Source: Siphonodentalium dalli (lineage: Eukaryota > Mollusca > Scaphopoda > Gadilida > Siphonodentaliidae). Taken from it: DNA of 64,000 nt. The stretch covers positions 173,634,556 to 173,698,555 of the forward strand of contig CP136067.1 in NCBI GenBank assembly GCA_032622095.1. Direction: 5' to 3'. Made by a program: the position numbers and the translations under genes. Shown piece after piece: positions 61,148 to 64,000 of the stretch (within the stretch, counting starts at the first letter, position 1; each line of letters begins with the position of its first letter). Under the pieces are notes generated by a model. It ran no database searches, was not told the origin of the DNA, and saw only the letters and a list, made by a program, of their open reading frames with translations.

Positions 61148-63034
61148 CCAATACAAACTTGCCAATGTCATAGCAATTTCCCAGCAGTTTTTCAAAGTTT
61201 CACACATATACTATGTAGCTTGAATAAGTCTCCATGTGATATGTACATACTTATTTATATGTCATATATCGGCATACTTTAATCACCGAAACCAGGCCGG
61301 GATGTTACATAATGTAGCTTCAATTCGCCATAGAACTTCAAGGACGTCGCGTTCGATTTACACCAAATTAGTCCAAGAGCATGTCTGATTAGATGAACGA
61401 GACATGAATTATGAATATTAATTGAAATCTCTGCATGCACTATATATTGTGCATAAGTCGCTGAGTAGAAGAATGCTACATGAATATTAATTGCAATCTA
61501 CGATCTGCAGTGCATGCACTATATATTGTGCGTAAGTCGCTGGGTAGAAGAATGCTACATGAATATTAATTGCAATCTACCTCCTGCATGCACTATATAT
61601 TGTGCAAAGATCGCTTGTTAACAATGCACGGTCACGTGATTATTGCGGTTAATGCGGATAATGTGGTCGTACGTGCACATCGTATGCCGTCTGGCTAAAA
61701 TCAGATATAAGCTAATTATGGAATTAGATGGTAATGATAATATGTTCACAAAACAGTTTATGTGGCTTAATGGGGTTCGAGGTGTGATAAAGGATGCGGT
61801 ATACCTCCCTTGTATAGAATATAATCTGAATGATCATTCCTTTCAAGAATGGCATTTTAGTTGGGGTCCAGCAGAGGAAAATTTTATAATGCCATTAAAC
61901 CTTATCCAAGTTTCAGTAAATATCTAATTCGCATACCATTATATTTGTCAGAATATTTGACAAAAATTCGAACATCTAATCATAGGTTACCAAACGAAAT
62001 GCGCAGATGGAAATATAACAAAAGTGAAAACAATTGCAAATATGTGGTGTTTTAGTGGATGAATTCCATTTTGTTTTAGAATGTGACGTAATTAAAGACA
62101 TCAGAGAGAAATACATCCCGCAATATTATTGGAAATATCCCGTTAGAGAGAAATTCCACGATTTACTCACTATATGTAACGTGGCAATACTGAAACGACT
62201 TTGTACATTTCTAAAACTTGCATTCAAACGGATAAAAAAGTAATCTCACACGAAGGAAGCAGTGAAGCTGGAGGTACAGAACATAATGGGAAGAGCTAGT
62301 ATTTCCGTTATGTTGTGTAAATCCTGTTTAATTGTTAAAAATGAAACTACTACTGTACTGAAATTATTCATAAAATTTTATACCCAGTGCCACTTAGCCA
62401 TGCAGTTCAGTAAAATACATTTTTGTATATATGTATATATATATTATCGATGTATGTTAATGTATGTTAATGTATGTCATATACCATGTGTTATTGGTGG
62501 AACAATAAATCAATCAATCAACATATAATTACACGTATATAGAAGCTTAACCCTTTTCCCAACAAACCGGCCAAAACCGGCCAAATAAAGCTTCAACAGC
62601 CTAAAATATCTTCGGTCTGTCTCAATAGAACCATACAAATATGGATATCATTGGAACCGGCTCCTTGATCACATTGTGATAGTTACAGTTATGCCCTGTG
62701 CCAATGCATTCTCTTATATATGCGAGTCGACCATAGGTCGCCTCGCATATATAAGAGAATGCATTGGCCTAAAAAAAAAACTTTTTACAATTTTTTTCTT
62801 ACATTCTTTAACAATTTAATAATTTTTAATGTGTTAAGCCAATGCATTCTCTTATATATGCGAGGCGACCTATGGTCGACTCGCATATATAAGAGAATGC
62901 ATTGGCACAGGGCCGTTCTGTTGGGTAAAGGGTTAAAATCGCAAATGATGATATTTAGCAAATCTTACCAGAAATATTGCATTCAATATCACCAACACAT
63001 ATTGTGAACATTTTCCGCAGCATCCGATGGCCAT
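28553..63034 (-). CDS. Tetraspanin, complete eight-exon gene
   Basis: Membrane scaffold protein of the tetraspanin family, which organises integrins and other partners in plasma-membrane or endosomal microdomains. Coding exons in order are 63034-62969, 48841-48629, 47117-47043, 44746-44657, 40535-40446, 32286-32164, 29758-29675 and 28624-28553, together 813 bases or 270 residues plus stop. Every intron is phase 0 with GT/AG ends. The N-terminus is MAIGCCGKC, with Cys 5, 6 and 9 as likely palmitoylation sites. TM1 is about 12-34 (Asn18), TM2 about 61-83 with GCIGA, TM3 about 94-115 (Glu105) and TM4 about 235-257 (Gln247). The large loop (116-234) has CCG at 151-153, VPHSCC at 182-187, Cys201 and GC at 220-221, so six cysteines. 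Sequons lie at Asn139 and Asn171. The tail ends LYDWY with no YxxΦ lysosomal motif. Introns total about 34 kb and are full of transposons. The family call is firm; the orthologue is not determined. Confidence 0.95.
28625..29674. mobile_element. Tetraspanin intron 7; T-rich sequence and a lone group P palindrome
   Basis: The stretch 29284-29460 is TTCTTACATTCTTTAACAAT-rich, followed by the palindrome at 29475-29543 and a right end ATGAAAGGGTTAA at about 29589. The left TTAA end was not located. 28640-29280 shows no other feature. Confidence 0.6.
29675..29758 (-). CDS. Tetraspanin exon 7 (GC motif and start of TM4)
   Basis: Encodes residues 220-247: GCYTKLLHIIDAEK, then VMIGTGAGILLIQ. It supplies the last loop cysteine and the first half of TM4, ending on polar Gln247. 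Acceptor TTGCAG|GGT, donor CAG|GTAAGG. Confidence 0.94.
30440..30679. mobile_element. 240-bp TIR element with an exact 8-bp target duplication
   Basis: Ends GGGTCCTACTAAAACCC and GGGTTTAGTAGGACCG are inverted. Both flanks are GACGATTG (30432-30439 and 30680-30687). An 8-bp duplication is known for hAT, P and Merlin elements. It lies in tetraspanin intron 6 and is GC-richer than its surroundings. Confidence 0.85.
30890..31470. repeat. Dispersed repeat with GGAC microsatellite and terminal stem
   Basis: Two CCATAACTCT.GGAAAAAT units (30928, 31090), then GAGTTATAACTCAGGACGGA and CGGACGGACGC, ending in the stem AGTCCCCCA / TCGGGGGAC at 31434-31464. Same architecture as 45430-46135. Confidence 0.7.
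31471..31965. other. Tetraspanin intron 6, no feature recognised
   Basis: No gene or repeat relation seen. Confidence 0.4.
31966..32213 (-). repeat. 62-bp tandem duplication of the exon 6 / intron 6 boundary, four copies
   Basis: Each unit holds GAGGTCAGAGTCATGGGCGA, then GGACGT.CA.AAACAG and a donor-like GTATG or GTTTG. Exon-type ends fall at 32164, 32102, 32040 and 31977, spacings 62, 62 and 63. Only the first keeps the tetraspanin reading frame into exon 7. Confidence 0.95.
32164..32286 (-). CDS. Tetraspanin exon 6 (VPxSCC motif)
   Basis: Encodes residues 179-219, beginning VMYVPHSCCVMNQ and including EMCQRE. It holds the second cysteine pair and Cys201. Acceptor TTTCAG|GTG, donor CAG|GTATGT at 32163. 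The last 50 bases of the exon plus 12 bases of intron are repeated three more times immediately downstream (31966-32157), each with its own donor-like sequence. The donor at 32163 is preferred because it keeps phase 0 into exon 7. Confidence 0.94.
32332..32732 (+). mobile_element. Group P MITE with two palindromes
   Basis: TTAACCCTTTACCCAACA to GGTAAAGGGTTAA. Palindromes at 32485-32553 and 32634-32702. Starts 46 bases upstream of tetraspanin exon 6 on the gene's strand. Confidence 0.9.
32733..33152. other. Tetraspanin intron 5, no feature recognised
   Basis: No repeat relation seen. Confidence 0.4.
33153..34140 (-). mobile_element. Group A TTAA MITE, reverse, split by a 561-bp insertion
   Basis: Left part 33153-33490 (TTAAAGCCACATGACGG … GAAGCCGGTATAT) and right part 34048-34140 (ATATCAATAGTCGTTTTATC … GATGTCCGTTTAA) together equal a 427-base group A copy. 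Confidence 0.85.
33487..34047. mobile_element. Solo LTR candidate, 561 bases
   Basis: Begins TGTAACAGAACG and ends GGTTCTGACACA, so TG…CA termini within an inverted end TGTnnCAGAAC. Flanks are ATAT on both sides, and removal restores the group A element. No internal LINE or transposase motif. The superfamily cannot be told from an LTR alone. Confidence 0.65.
34172..34951 (+). mobile_element. Group A TTAA MITE split by a group P MITE
   Basis: TTAAACGGACATGGCTCGTT to AGATAGGTTAA on the left, and TTAACAAACACACGAAATAT to CGCCACGTCGCTTTAA on the right. The core at 34678-34731 is intact. Confidence 0.85.
34241..34579 (+). mobile_element. Group P MITE nested in group A
   Basis: TTAACCCTTTACCCAACA to GTTGGGTAAAGGGTTAA. 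Palindromes at 34385-34453 and 34481-34549. The spacer between them is shortened to 27 bases. Confidence 0.9.
34952..35492. other. Tetraspanin intron 5; fragment of the CAAGCCTTG foldback at 35250-35281
   Basis: AGCATCACTAAATTCACCCT and TGGGGACCTCATT match that foldback family. No gene seen. Confidence 0.5.
35493..35745. mobile_element. Tc1/mariner-like palindromic MITE, copy 2
   Basis: CAGTAATGCCCTAAATAGTC at the left and its complement at the right. The internal block AAATATGGCTTGTTGCCATT is present twice and once inverted, making this copy longer than the others. Confidence 0.8.
35746..36660. other. Tetraspanin intron 5, no gene recognised
   Basis: GTTAACACTGAGGCCTATGG near 36211 is the repeat end mentioned for 22645. 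Nothing else recognised. Confidence 0.4.
36661..36790. mobile_element. Short palindromic MITE
   Basis: CTATTTTATACGGAATTTAT and CAACCGAGTTCACTAAATTC on the left are mirrored by GAATTTAGAGGACGAGGTTG and ATAAATTACGTATAAAATAG on the right. Confidence 0.75.
36917..37417 (+). mobile_element. Group B TTAA MITE
   Basis: TTAAAGATACGGTTGGCC to GCCGCACGTGCCTTTAA. The core at 37142-37197 is complete. Very similar to 12488-12985. Confidence 0.87.
37556..37655. repeat. 31-bp tandem repeat, three copies
   Basis: CGTTTGGTAAATGTACATTG followed by TATCTGCA recurs three times with CACGTCG/CATGTTG alternation. Confidence 0.85.
37656..39079. other. Tetraspanin intron 5; isolated AACGCTCTTT pair at 37908-37946
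   Basis: ATAAACGCTCTTTATTTTGT and GAACGCTCTTTAATT repeat the group A/B core spacing outside a recognisable A or B body. No gene seen. Confidence 0.45.
39080..39527. mobile_element. TTAA MITE variant carrying one group P palindrome
   Basis: TTAACCATTTCAGTGCCAGG to CCTGGCACTGAAAGGGTTAA are inverted ends bounded by TTAA. The palindrome is at 39131-39199. Ends share only TTAACC…GGGTTAA with group P, so this is a third terminal context for the palindrome. Confidence 0.85.
39700..40016 (+). mobile_element. tRNA-derived SINE
   Basis: Box A TGGCTCAATCGG at 39711-39722 and box B GGTTCAAATC at 39771-39780, spaced as in a Pol III promoter. The body includes GTGCGGTTTCCTCCACCACT, and the 3' end is (CAAT)n at about 39999-40015. 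The cloverleaf is degenerate, so it is not a functional tRNA. The tail resembles the 3' end of the LINE at 62500, a possible mobilising partner. Confidence 0.85.
40148..40283. mobile_element. Tc1/mariner-like palindromic MITE, copy 3
   Basis: CAGTAATGCCCTAAGTAATC to its complement, flanked by TA on both sides. Almost a perfect palindrome of 136 bases. Lies 163 bases from tetraspanin exon 5. Confidence 0.87.
40446..40535 (-). CDS. Tetraspanin exon 5 (CCG motif)
   Basis: Encodes residues 149-178, beginning FHCCGMDSFQDY, the family's diagnostic CCG, and ending with the N-H-S sequon region and PNDI. Acceptor CTTCTAG|TTC, donor ATC|GTAAGT. It follows QQE of exon 4 directly, as in other tetraspanins (…QQEFxCCG). 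Confidence 0.94.
40889..41042. mobile_element. Palindromic MITE with TTTTCAGTGGATATGGGTTA ends
   Basis: The left arm includes GTGATGACAAAACATTGAAT and TTCCACGAGTGG; the right arm mirrors it. The centre is CTTTAGCTACG. In tetraspanin intron 4. Confidence 0.82.
41043..42369. other. Tetraspanin intron 4, no gene recognised
   Basis: Two short related blocks near 41045 and 41165 (TATTATATACTTT..TACTTGCC) suggest a local duplication of about 120 bases. Nothing else recognised. Confidence 0.45.
42387..42655. repeat. 15-bp minisatellite, about 18 copies
   Basis: GAAACTTCGGAATGG with final G/GA/GT variation repeats without interruption. It opens a 107-codon minus-strand frame of FRSFTIPK-type repeats, which I treat as a by-product. 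Confidence 0.93.
42917..43448 (+). mobile_element. Group B TTAA MITE, diverged
   Basis: TTAAAGATACGGGCGGCATT to GCCGCCCGTGCATTTAA. The core near 43147-43200 has AAAGAGCGTTTTTTG and AATAAAGAGCGTTTAT. Resembles the inverted copy at 5142-5640 more than the other three. Confidence 0.8.
43449..44574. other. Tetraspanin intron 4, no gene recognised
   Basis: Inverted AATTCGCGCA / TGCGCGAATT-type blocks occur at 43965-44030 and again at 44450-44520 (GCGCACCTGTGGGTGCGCGC hairpin), perhaps an old MITE. Confidence 0.4.
44657..44746 (-). CDS. Tetraspanin exon 4 (start of the large extracellular loop)
   Basis: Encodes residues 119-148, beginning IDEIVRQKLFYEIKAY and ending VDFLQQE. This matches helices A/B of the large loop that precede the CCG motif. 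Acceptor TTCCAG|ATA, donor GAG|GTACAT. The last bases of the exon overlap a short local duplication in the intron (44575-44650). Confidence 0.92.
44786..45232 (+). mobile_element. Group A TTAA MITE
   Basis: TTAAAGGGAAATAGCTCG to CGCCATGTGGCTTTAA. The core at 44968-45020 is intact. Ends 40 bases upstream of tetraspanin exon 4 on the gene's strand. Confidence 0.85.
45430..46135. repeat. Dispersed repeat with GGAC microsatellite and GCGGGGGTATA stem
   Basis: Internal units of AATCGCAGGTGCACAGGTTC recur at about 45645, 45795 and 45930. (GGAC)n lies at 46033-46077, and the end is the stem AGTATACCCCC / GCGGGGGTATA. A pattern common in marine mollusc genomes. Confidence 0.8.
46136..46500. other. 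Tetraspanin intron 3, no feature recognised
   Basis: No repeat relation seen. Confidence 0.4.
46501..46995 (+). mobile_element. LINE 3' UTR-like tail
   Basis: TGTATTGGGAGAGGGGCTTC and ACTTGTGCCCCAATCCC form a stem, followed by AATTAAAATACGTTTCAAG and (TCAAG)n. The same stem-and-tail layout ends 52070-52178 and 52978-53070. No coding sequence is retained. Confidence 0.55.
47043..47117 (-). CDS. Tetraspanin exon 3 (TM3)
   Basis: Encodes residues 94-118, YIVLIILVILAEIAVGILAA followed by VQLHN. It contains the conserved TM3 glutamate (Glu105). Acceptor TTCGCAG|TAT and donor AAC|GTGAGT. The frame joins exons 2 and 4 without splitting a codon. Confidence 0.93.
47160..47535. mobile_element. Repeat E, uninterrupted copy
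   Basis: Matches 26165-27080 without the group P insertion. Includes CCGGTCTCAGGCTGATATGG. It lies just upstream of tetraspanin exon 3. Confidence 0.75.
47734..48030. repeat. Foldback with 30-bp GCAAAAAGACACACAGGATC units
   Basis: Three direct units at 47734-47823. Two inverted ones at 47989-48032 read GGGAGATCCTGTGTGTCGTT. A hairpin of about 300 bases. Confidence 0.7.
48031..48545 (-). mobile_element. LINE 3' fragment with zinc motif
   Basis: On the minus strand the frame reads EPYLNLVKNFSVR, then LRISNHTLEIGKGRHK and CKKCGMEVETEEHFIVL, followed after a frameshift by CPIYKNIRKRLF. This is the usual C-terminus of many invertebrate LINEs. The 3' end is GGCCTCGAGGGGCGTTGTCA then AATAAATTTATCTTTATC repeats. 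It is inserted in tetraspanin intron 2 in the gene's own orientation. Confidence 0.82.
48629..48841 (-). CDS. Tetraspanin exon 2 (end of TM1, small loop, TM2)
   Basis: Encodes residues 23-93. It starts after TTTCAG with IVGLGLIALGIF, which completes TM1. The small extracellular loop follows, then TM2 with YITIGVGVFAFLVALFGCIG and the cytoplasmic turn AYMEK. The donor is GTT|GTAAGT. It is the longest exon of the gene. A LINE remnant lies about 85 bases downstream in intron 2. Confidence 0.95.
48842..49589. repeat. Tetraspanin intron 1; degenerate group P palindrome at 49222-49294
   Basis: ACCAATGTATTCTCATATAT to AAGATAATGCACTGGC is a worn palindrome. No other feature seen. Confidence 0.55.
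49592..50160. repeat. 30-bp minisatellite, about 19 copies, each with TATAAATAG
   Basis: The unit is GAATACTGGATACCTATAAA followed by TAGAGGGGGT, very regular from 49790 to 50155. A 198-codon minus-strand frame (IQYSPPLFIG repeats) runs through it and is not considered a gene. It lies 750 bases upstream of tetraspanin exon 2. Confidence 0.95.
50363..50945. mobile_element. Large foldback element, 583 bases
   Basis: Arms of about 250 bases: GCCAAGCTGCAGAACAGAGT and TCAGTCCCCTCGCTATGCTA at the left, mirrored at 50890-50940. The centre has CTGCGTAGGGGACTGAACTA, echoing the ends. In tetraspanin intron 1. Confidence 0.87.
50946..51770. other. Tetraspanin intron 1, no feature recognised
   Basis: Short open frames at 51415-51863 have no motif. 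Confidence 0.4.
51771..52180 (+). mobile_element. LINE 3' UTR-like tail
   Basis: TATTGTTGGGAGCGGAGGCC, AACTTTTTTTTCCAATCCCC and a terminal AAATCAAATAAATAG repeat the layout of 46501-46995. No coding sequence recognised. Confidence 0.5.
52181..52509. other. Tetraspanin intron 1, no feature recognised
   Basis: No repeat relation seen. Confidence 0.4.
52510..53072 (+). mobile_element. LINE 3' fragment (C-terminal motif and 3' UTR)
   Basis: An open frame ends at the TGA 52798-52800 with CTCGYHEETAFHLIFMCPLY, LFGDPSVSYETNTELFKIVQ and SYINATKRFEE, a C-terminal zinc-motif block of a LINE polyprotein. The 3' UTR carries GTAGGGAGAGGAGCC … GTGCTCCGATCCC and ends AATAAATATG. A 30-base block, CTGTACTATTGGACTGCATG…, occurs at 52534 and again at 53072. 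Confidence 0.8.
53384..53725 (-). mobile_element. Group P MITE, reverse orientation
   Basis: TTAACCCTTTACCCAACA at the left and GTTGAGTAAAGGGTTAA at the right. Palindrome at 53414-53482 and half of a second ending near 53574. The GCTTTATTTGGCCGG body is at the right, so it is inverted relative to the other copies. Confidence 0.87.
53726..54445. other. Tetraspanin intron 1; short palindrome at 54190-54258
   Basis: TGAATATTTATGAATTCCAT and ATATGGAGTTTTGAATATTC-type arms. No gene seen. Confidence 0.45.
54446..54597 (+). repeat. 5' LTR of a Ty3/gypsy element, 152 bases
   Basis: Starts TGTTGGCACGC and ends CATACAACA, giving TGTTG…CAACA inverted ends. AATAAA lies at 54540-54545. It is followed by ATTGGCGACGAGAATAC, where TGGCGACGAG is the likely tRNA primer site. 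Confidence 0.75.
54446..56340 (+). mobile_element. Ty3/gypsy LTR retrotransposon, 5' part only, degenerate
   Basis: Gag begins at the ATG 54725 and has shifts near 54905 and 55065. Two zinc knuckles follow, CFRCGKSNHSPDFF and CHLCSG, with a shift inside the second near 55365. The protease motif LDTGASVSIID is at about 55600. After a TAG at 55790-55792 the frame resumes with LFGRNWLQHIKIDW and enters reverse transcriptase: WVTPIVPVVKSDGSLRICGD and KFTKLDLSAVFQQIQLHPDS. It stops at about 56340 before the catalytic YxDD region. RNase H, integrase and the 3' LTR are absent. It lies antisense in tetraspanin intron 1 and cannot be active. Confidence 0.93.
56341..56841. other. Sequence replacing the gypsy 3' half, unrecognised
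   Basis: No reverse transcriptase sequence continues here. No repeat relation seen up to the direct repeat at 56842. Confidence 0.4.
56842..57358 (+). repeat. Long direct repeat, left copy (about 515 bases)
   Basis: Near-identical to 58272-58796. Starts TTATTATACTTCCATGGTGT with the short hairpin ATACTTCC…GGAAGTAT. An identical 69-codon frame in both copies (57014-57223 and 58448-58657) is not called a gene. Confidence 0.9.
57359..58271. repeat. Spacer between the long direct repeats
   Basis: About 910 bases with two loosely related blocks (CAGATGAAAC…CTGAAAACA…AAATCC.TTGGAAAAT) near 57845 and 58000. No coding motif. Confidence 0.5.
58272..58796 (+). repeat. Long direct repeat, right copy
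   Basis: Differs from the left copy by only a few bases, for example ACCGTATG/ACCATATG and TTACCGCC/TTACTGCC. It then runs into unrelated sequence and a T-run of about 24 bases at 58838-58861. Confidence 0.9.
58797..59720. repeat. Degenerate repeat units before the AAGGTCA array
   Basis: Blocks such as CCAAATCCAAACCGG / CCCAAATCCAAACGGGC and CAGGGTGGGTTGAGA / GAGTGGGTTCAGA recur at about 300-base spacing, an old tandem structure. No gene. Confidence 0.5.
59760..60930. repeat. Tandem array rich in TTGACCTTGAA / AAGGTCAAGGTCA
   Basis: Units of 120-180 bases repeat CCGTCCAAAACACTCCCCGG, GTATCAAATTTC.TCGAAATCC and TTTGACCTTGAA…GAAGGTCAA.GT. At least seven units are visible. The array ends with GTTCGGCCGTTTTCGAGTTC and (CA)n. 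Typical of molluscan dispersed repeats. Confidence 0.75.
61045..61142. repeat. (GGGAT)n and (TTA)n microsatellites
   Basis: ATGGGATGGGATGGGATGGG at 61048-61070 and TTATTATTATTATTATTATT at 61113-61142. Confidence 0.9.
61407..61612. repeat. Tandem repeat of about 75-80 bases, three copies
   Basis: TGCACTATATATTGTGC recurs at about 61437, 61517 and 61588 with AGTCGCTG.GTAGAAGAATGC and TGAATATTAATTGCAATCTA. Confidence 0.88.
61760..62521 (+). mobile_element. LINE 3' fragment with zinc motif, frameshifted
   Basis: The frame gives IKPYPSFSKYLIRIPLYLS, LTKIRTSNHRLPNEMRRW, then a cysteine and, after a 1-base deletion near 62045, CGVLVDEFHFVLEC. The end is LCTFLKLAFKRIKK and TAA at 62241-62243. This is the CCHC C-terminus of a CR1- or I-like LINE; the clade is uncertain. 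The 3' UTR ends GGTGGAACAATAAATCAATC with a CAAT repeat, like the SINE tail at 40000. Confidence 0.82.
62547..62936 (+). mobile_element. Group P MITE with two palindromes
   Basis: TTAACCCTTTTCCCAACA to GTTGGGTAAAGGGTTAA. Palindromes at 62700-62768 and 62838-62906. Only 32 bases from the exon 1 donor of the tetraspanin. Confidence 0.9.
62969..63034 (-). CDS. Tetraspanin exon 1 (start codon and first part of TM1)
   Basis: Encodes residues 1-22, MAIGCCGKC followed by the hydrophobic SQYVLVILNAIFL. The ATG at 63034-63032 is chosen because the Cys-rich juxtamembrane start is typical of the family; an open frame continues upstream but looks non-coding. The donor reads CTG|GTAAGA. A group P MITE ends only 32 bases beyond the donor, at 62936. 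Confidence 0.93.
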
Positions 63035-63642
63035 GACTCTGGGGAATACAGCAAACCGATGTTTCTCAAAAAATTGAAGACAACCTGAAGAATATGAAGA
63101 ATACATAGTTTTGGAGTTTCTATTAAACGCCACTAAGAATAAAATAGAATAGAATTGATTAGCAAGAACATCTATATATCAGGACAGGTCGCTGCGAATA
63201 CACATGAATACACAATCAAATAACAAACATGGCGAAAAGTAGAACTACATGTAATGCGTTCAAATAATAATACAAATGAAAATGGCAATTCATACCTGGC
63301 AATCGACAACGGAATTGTTGTTTAATTGCTTACAAATTGAAATTAAGTCTGTAAATAACAATATCGCATTTATTACCCTGTTACCGACAGTAAGCGACGG
63401 GGTAGCCAATAACCGTAAGCAAATTAAGTGCTAATGTGATAATCAGATCGCAAAGCAAAGAACCTCTGGATCAGGTTGCATACATCTGCACATGCATAAT
63501 TCACGACAATCGTCAAAAATGACTTGGAATTGTTCCAGTGATTCGAAGTTGTCGTGTACAGAACTGTCTGTAACTCTGTCAAGCTTTTGGTGCGTTTAAA
63601 ACTATAGCAGCCTCATGTACGATTGTGTCCAAATGTTGACCA
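63035..63642. other. 5' flank of the tetraspanin gene; promoter not identified
   Basis: The 5' UTR and promoter should lie here or further right if there is an upstream non-coding exon. No TATA box at a convincing position was found. Confidence 0.4.
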
Positions 63643-63859
63643 CAAGCCTTGAAATAGTGTGTCTGTCATTTGCAGAATGAAGTTCCCAGAGGGTGAATTT
63701 AGTGATGCTCTGGGAACCTCATTCTGCTGAGGTGTAAGCAGAATGAGGTCCTCAGATGGTGACGTTGGTGATGCTAGCCCGCTATGCGGGGTAGCATCAC
63801 TAAATTCACCCTCTGGGGACCTCATTCTGCAAATGACAGACACACTATTTCAAGGCTTG
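63643..63859. mobile_element. Foldback MITE with CAAGCCTTGAAATAG ends, copy 2
   Basis: CAAGCCTTGAAATAGTGTGT at the left and its exact complement ending CAAGGCTTG at the right. Internal AGCCCGCTATGCGGGGTAGC. It defines the termini better than copy 1 at 25717. Confidence 0.88.
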
Positions 63860-64000
63860 GTTGACCATGCGGCGCATCTTAAAATACGACACCCAAAAGT
63901 TCTGGCAAATCGGTTCAAGGCAACCTGAGATATAATGCATTTGCCAAAGGTTATTAAGGCGATATTTCCCCCGTTAAATGCGTTTCTCCAAAGGCGAATG

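Noticed and set aside
1-64000. Bacterial or phage defence system
   Set aside because: Intron-containing genes, SINE, LINEs and MITEs show an animal genome; no operon-like coding clusters exist.

Overview
This is a stretch of animal nuclear genome, intron-rich and dominated by transposon debris. The repeat content is of the kind I associate with marine lophotrochozoans, most likely a mollusc: GGAC microsatellites next to a GCGGGGGTATA stem, a tRNA-derived SINE with a CAAT-repeat tail, many non-LTR retrotransposon 3' ends and hundreds of bases of foldback MITEs. The organism is an inference; nothing in the window names a species. No bacterial-type operon, CRISPR array, rRNA or functional tRNA gene is visible.

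Two host genes can be assembled by hand, lying tail to tail. (1) On the minus strand, 63034 to 28553, eight exons encode a complete tetraspanin of 270 residues. All seven introns are phase 0. The CCG, VPxSCC and GC motifs of the large extracellular loop are present, as are polar residues in TM1, TM3 and TM4. (2) On the plus strand, 10453 to 21210, four exons encode the C-terminal part of an unrecognised secreted protein. It has two tandem six-cysteine domains, each split by a phase-2 intron at the same position, then a Ser/Thr-rich stalk and a hydrophobic tail resembling a GPI-anchor signal. Its signal-peptide exon was not found. About 7.3 kb of repeats separates the two gene ends.

The rest is mobile DNA. 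1-10.4 kb: degenerate repeats, TTAA elements and a 5'-truncated LINE (7806-9982, minus). 10.4-21.2 kb: the six-Cys gene with MITEs and a LINE tail in its introns. 21.2-28.5 kb: a 114-bp minisatellite, a 124-bp tandem array, large foldbacks and TTAA MITEs. 28.5-63 kb: the tetraspanin gene, whose introns hold a solo-LTR candidate, a SINE, LINE tails, minisatellites, a degenerate Ty3/gypsy element (54446-56340) and a 0.5-kb repeat present twice. 63.0-64 kb: sequence upstream of the tetraspanin start, with one foldback MITE.

Three TTAA-bounded MITE groups recur and are named here. Group P has piggyBac-like ends (TTAACCCTTTACCCAACA) and carries a 69-bp palindrome, usually twice. Groups A (about 430 bp) and B (about 500 bp) differ from each other except for a shared core with two AAAGAGCGTT boxes around CCTGATATGG. 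Nested insertions show that P moved after A. The most unusual host-gene feature is a fourfold 62-bp tandem duplication of the exon 6 / intron 6 boundary of the tetraspanin, giving four consecutive 5' splice sites.
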